A stretch of 5,802 nucleotides of DNA. Origin: Pontimonas sp. GTDB lineage: Bacteria > Actinomycetota > Actinomycetes > Actinomycetales > Microbacteriaceae. Positions within the stretch are counted from its first letter, which is position 1; each line of letters begins with the position of its first letter. Positions 5,496-5,802 of this stretch are shown here, one piece after another. The notes beneath the pieces were generated by a model, which ran no database searches, was not told the origin of the DNA, and saw only the letters and a program-made list of their open reading frames with translations. The stretch covers positions 1 to 5,802 of the forward strand of contig JAIOWV010000080.1 of NCBI GenBank assembly GCA_021741945.1, given 5' to 3'. The position numbers were made by a program, and so were the translations under genes.

Positions 5496-5802
5496 TTAGC
5501 GCTCTGACCACATCACGATACCGTCGTCCCCGCCCCGCTGGAGCGTCGCCGTTCCGTTGAGGTCAGTACGAATGACGGTCGTGGCGGAAGACAGGGCGTT
5601 GAGTGCCGAGGGCGCGGGGTGACCATAGGTGTTGTCCGCTCCCACTCCAATCAGCGCGATGTTGGCGCGAAGCGCCGCGTAGAGGGGGTGGTATTGGTCA
5701 GCGGAGCCGTGGTGACTGACTTTGACGACGTCGACTGGCTGGAATCCCTCCCTCGCCGCCAGTATTTGCTGCGCTCGCTCTCCGAGGTCTCCTAAGAAAA
5801 GA
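5496..5802 (-). CDS. comEC: ComEC/Rec2 competence protein, partial: C-terminal metallo-beta-lactamase-like domain
   Basis: Only the last 102 or so codons are in the window; the gene enters from the right edge and stops with TAA at 5496-5498. ComEC forms the inner-membrane channel for uptake of single-stranded DNA; many actinobacterial and other copies end in a metallo-beta-lactamase-like domain thought to degrade or handle the non-transported strand. The translated fragment starts LFLGDLGERAQQ and shows the hallmarks of that domain: the GDLGE motif, VVKVSHHGSADQ, IGVGADNTYGHP and the closing VIRTDLNGTATL. These are the ComEC versions of the metal-site and strand motifs, so the fragment looks intact. 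It reads into holA with a 24-base gap, the usual comEC-holA order. The channel domain cannot be judged here. Confidence 0.93.
   Translation of the reverse strand, partial: LFLGDLGERAQQILAAREGFQPVDVVKVSHHGSADQYHPLYAALRANIALIGVGADNTYGHPAPSALNALSSATTVIRTDLNGTATLQRGGDDGIVMWSER

Noticed and set aside
1..5802. CRISPR array, tRNA, rRNA, transposase or integrase.
   Set aside because: No regularly spaced repeats, tRNA-like cloverleaf, or recombinase motifs were found on either strand by eye.

Overview
The window looks like a piece of a high-to-mid GC actinobacterial chromosome, most likely from the Microbacteriaceae or a close relative. The evidence is the run of housekeeping genes comEC - holA - rpsT - lepA with rpsT facing the other way, actinobacterial-type LepA and S20 sequences, GTG start codons and few strong U-tract terminators. 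The genus cannot be fixed from the sequence alone.

Layout from left to right. Positions 1-221 (minus) hold the start of a small conserved membrane protein, cut by the window edge and overlapping or abutting the end of lepA. Positions 226-2073 (minus) encode LepA/EF4, the ribosome-associated translational GTPase. After a divergent intergenic stretch with a candidate promoter, rpsT (2250-2510, plus) encodes ribosomal protein S20 and ends in a hairpin. Positions 2552-2709 are non-coding with two small hairpins. Next comes an accessory block: a 77-residue single-span membrane protein (2710-2943, minus), an N-terminally membrane-anchored HNH endonuclease (2975-4030, minus) and, divergently, a small protein of the antibiotic-biosynthesis-monooxygenase-like alpha/beta-barrel type (4146-4475, plus). 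The core resumes with holA (4464-5471, minus), the DNA polymerase III delta subunit, and the C-terminal metallo-beta-lactamase-like domain of ComEC (5496-5802, minus, cut by the right edge).

Functional logic. comEC and holA are 24 bases apart and are probably one transcript (DNA uptake channel, then clamp-loader subunit). rpsT and lepA are both translation genes, read outward from a shared intergenic region. The 2552-4463 block appears to be an insertion into a conserved holA/rpsT junction. Its most notable content is the two-gene minus-strand unit HNH nuclease + small membrane protein. Both proteins begin with the same short module (M-x-D-x-N-K followed by LPWWGWVL and a transmembrane helix), visible at protein and DNA level, which suggests duplication or exchange of a membrane-anchoring N-terminus. 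This could be an uncharacterised membrane-localised nuclease system, but no function is shown by the sequence. No CRISPR array, tRNA, rRNA, transposase or integrase was seen.
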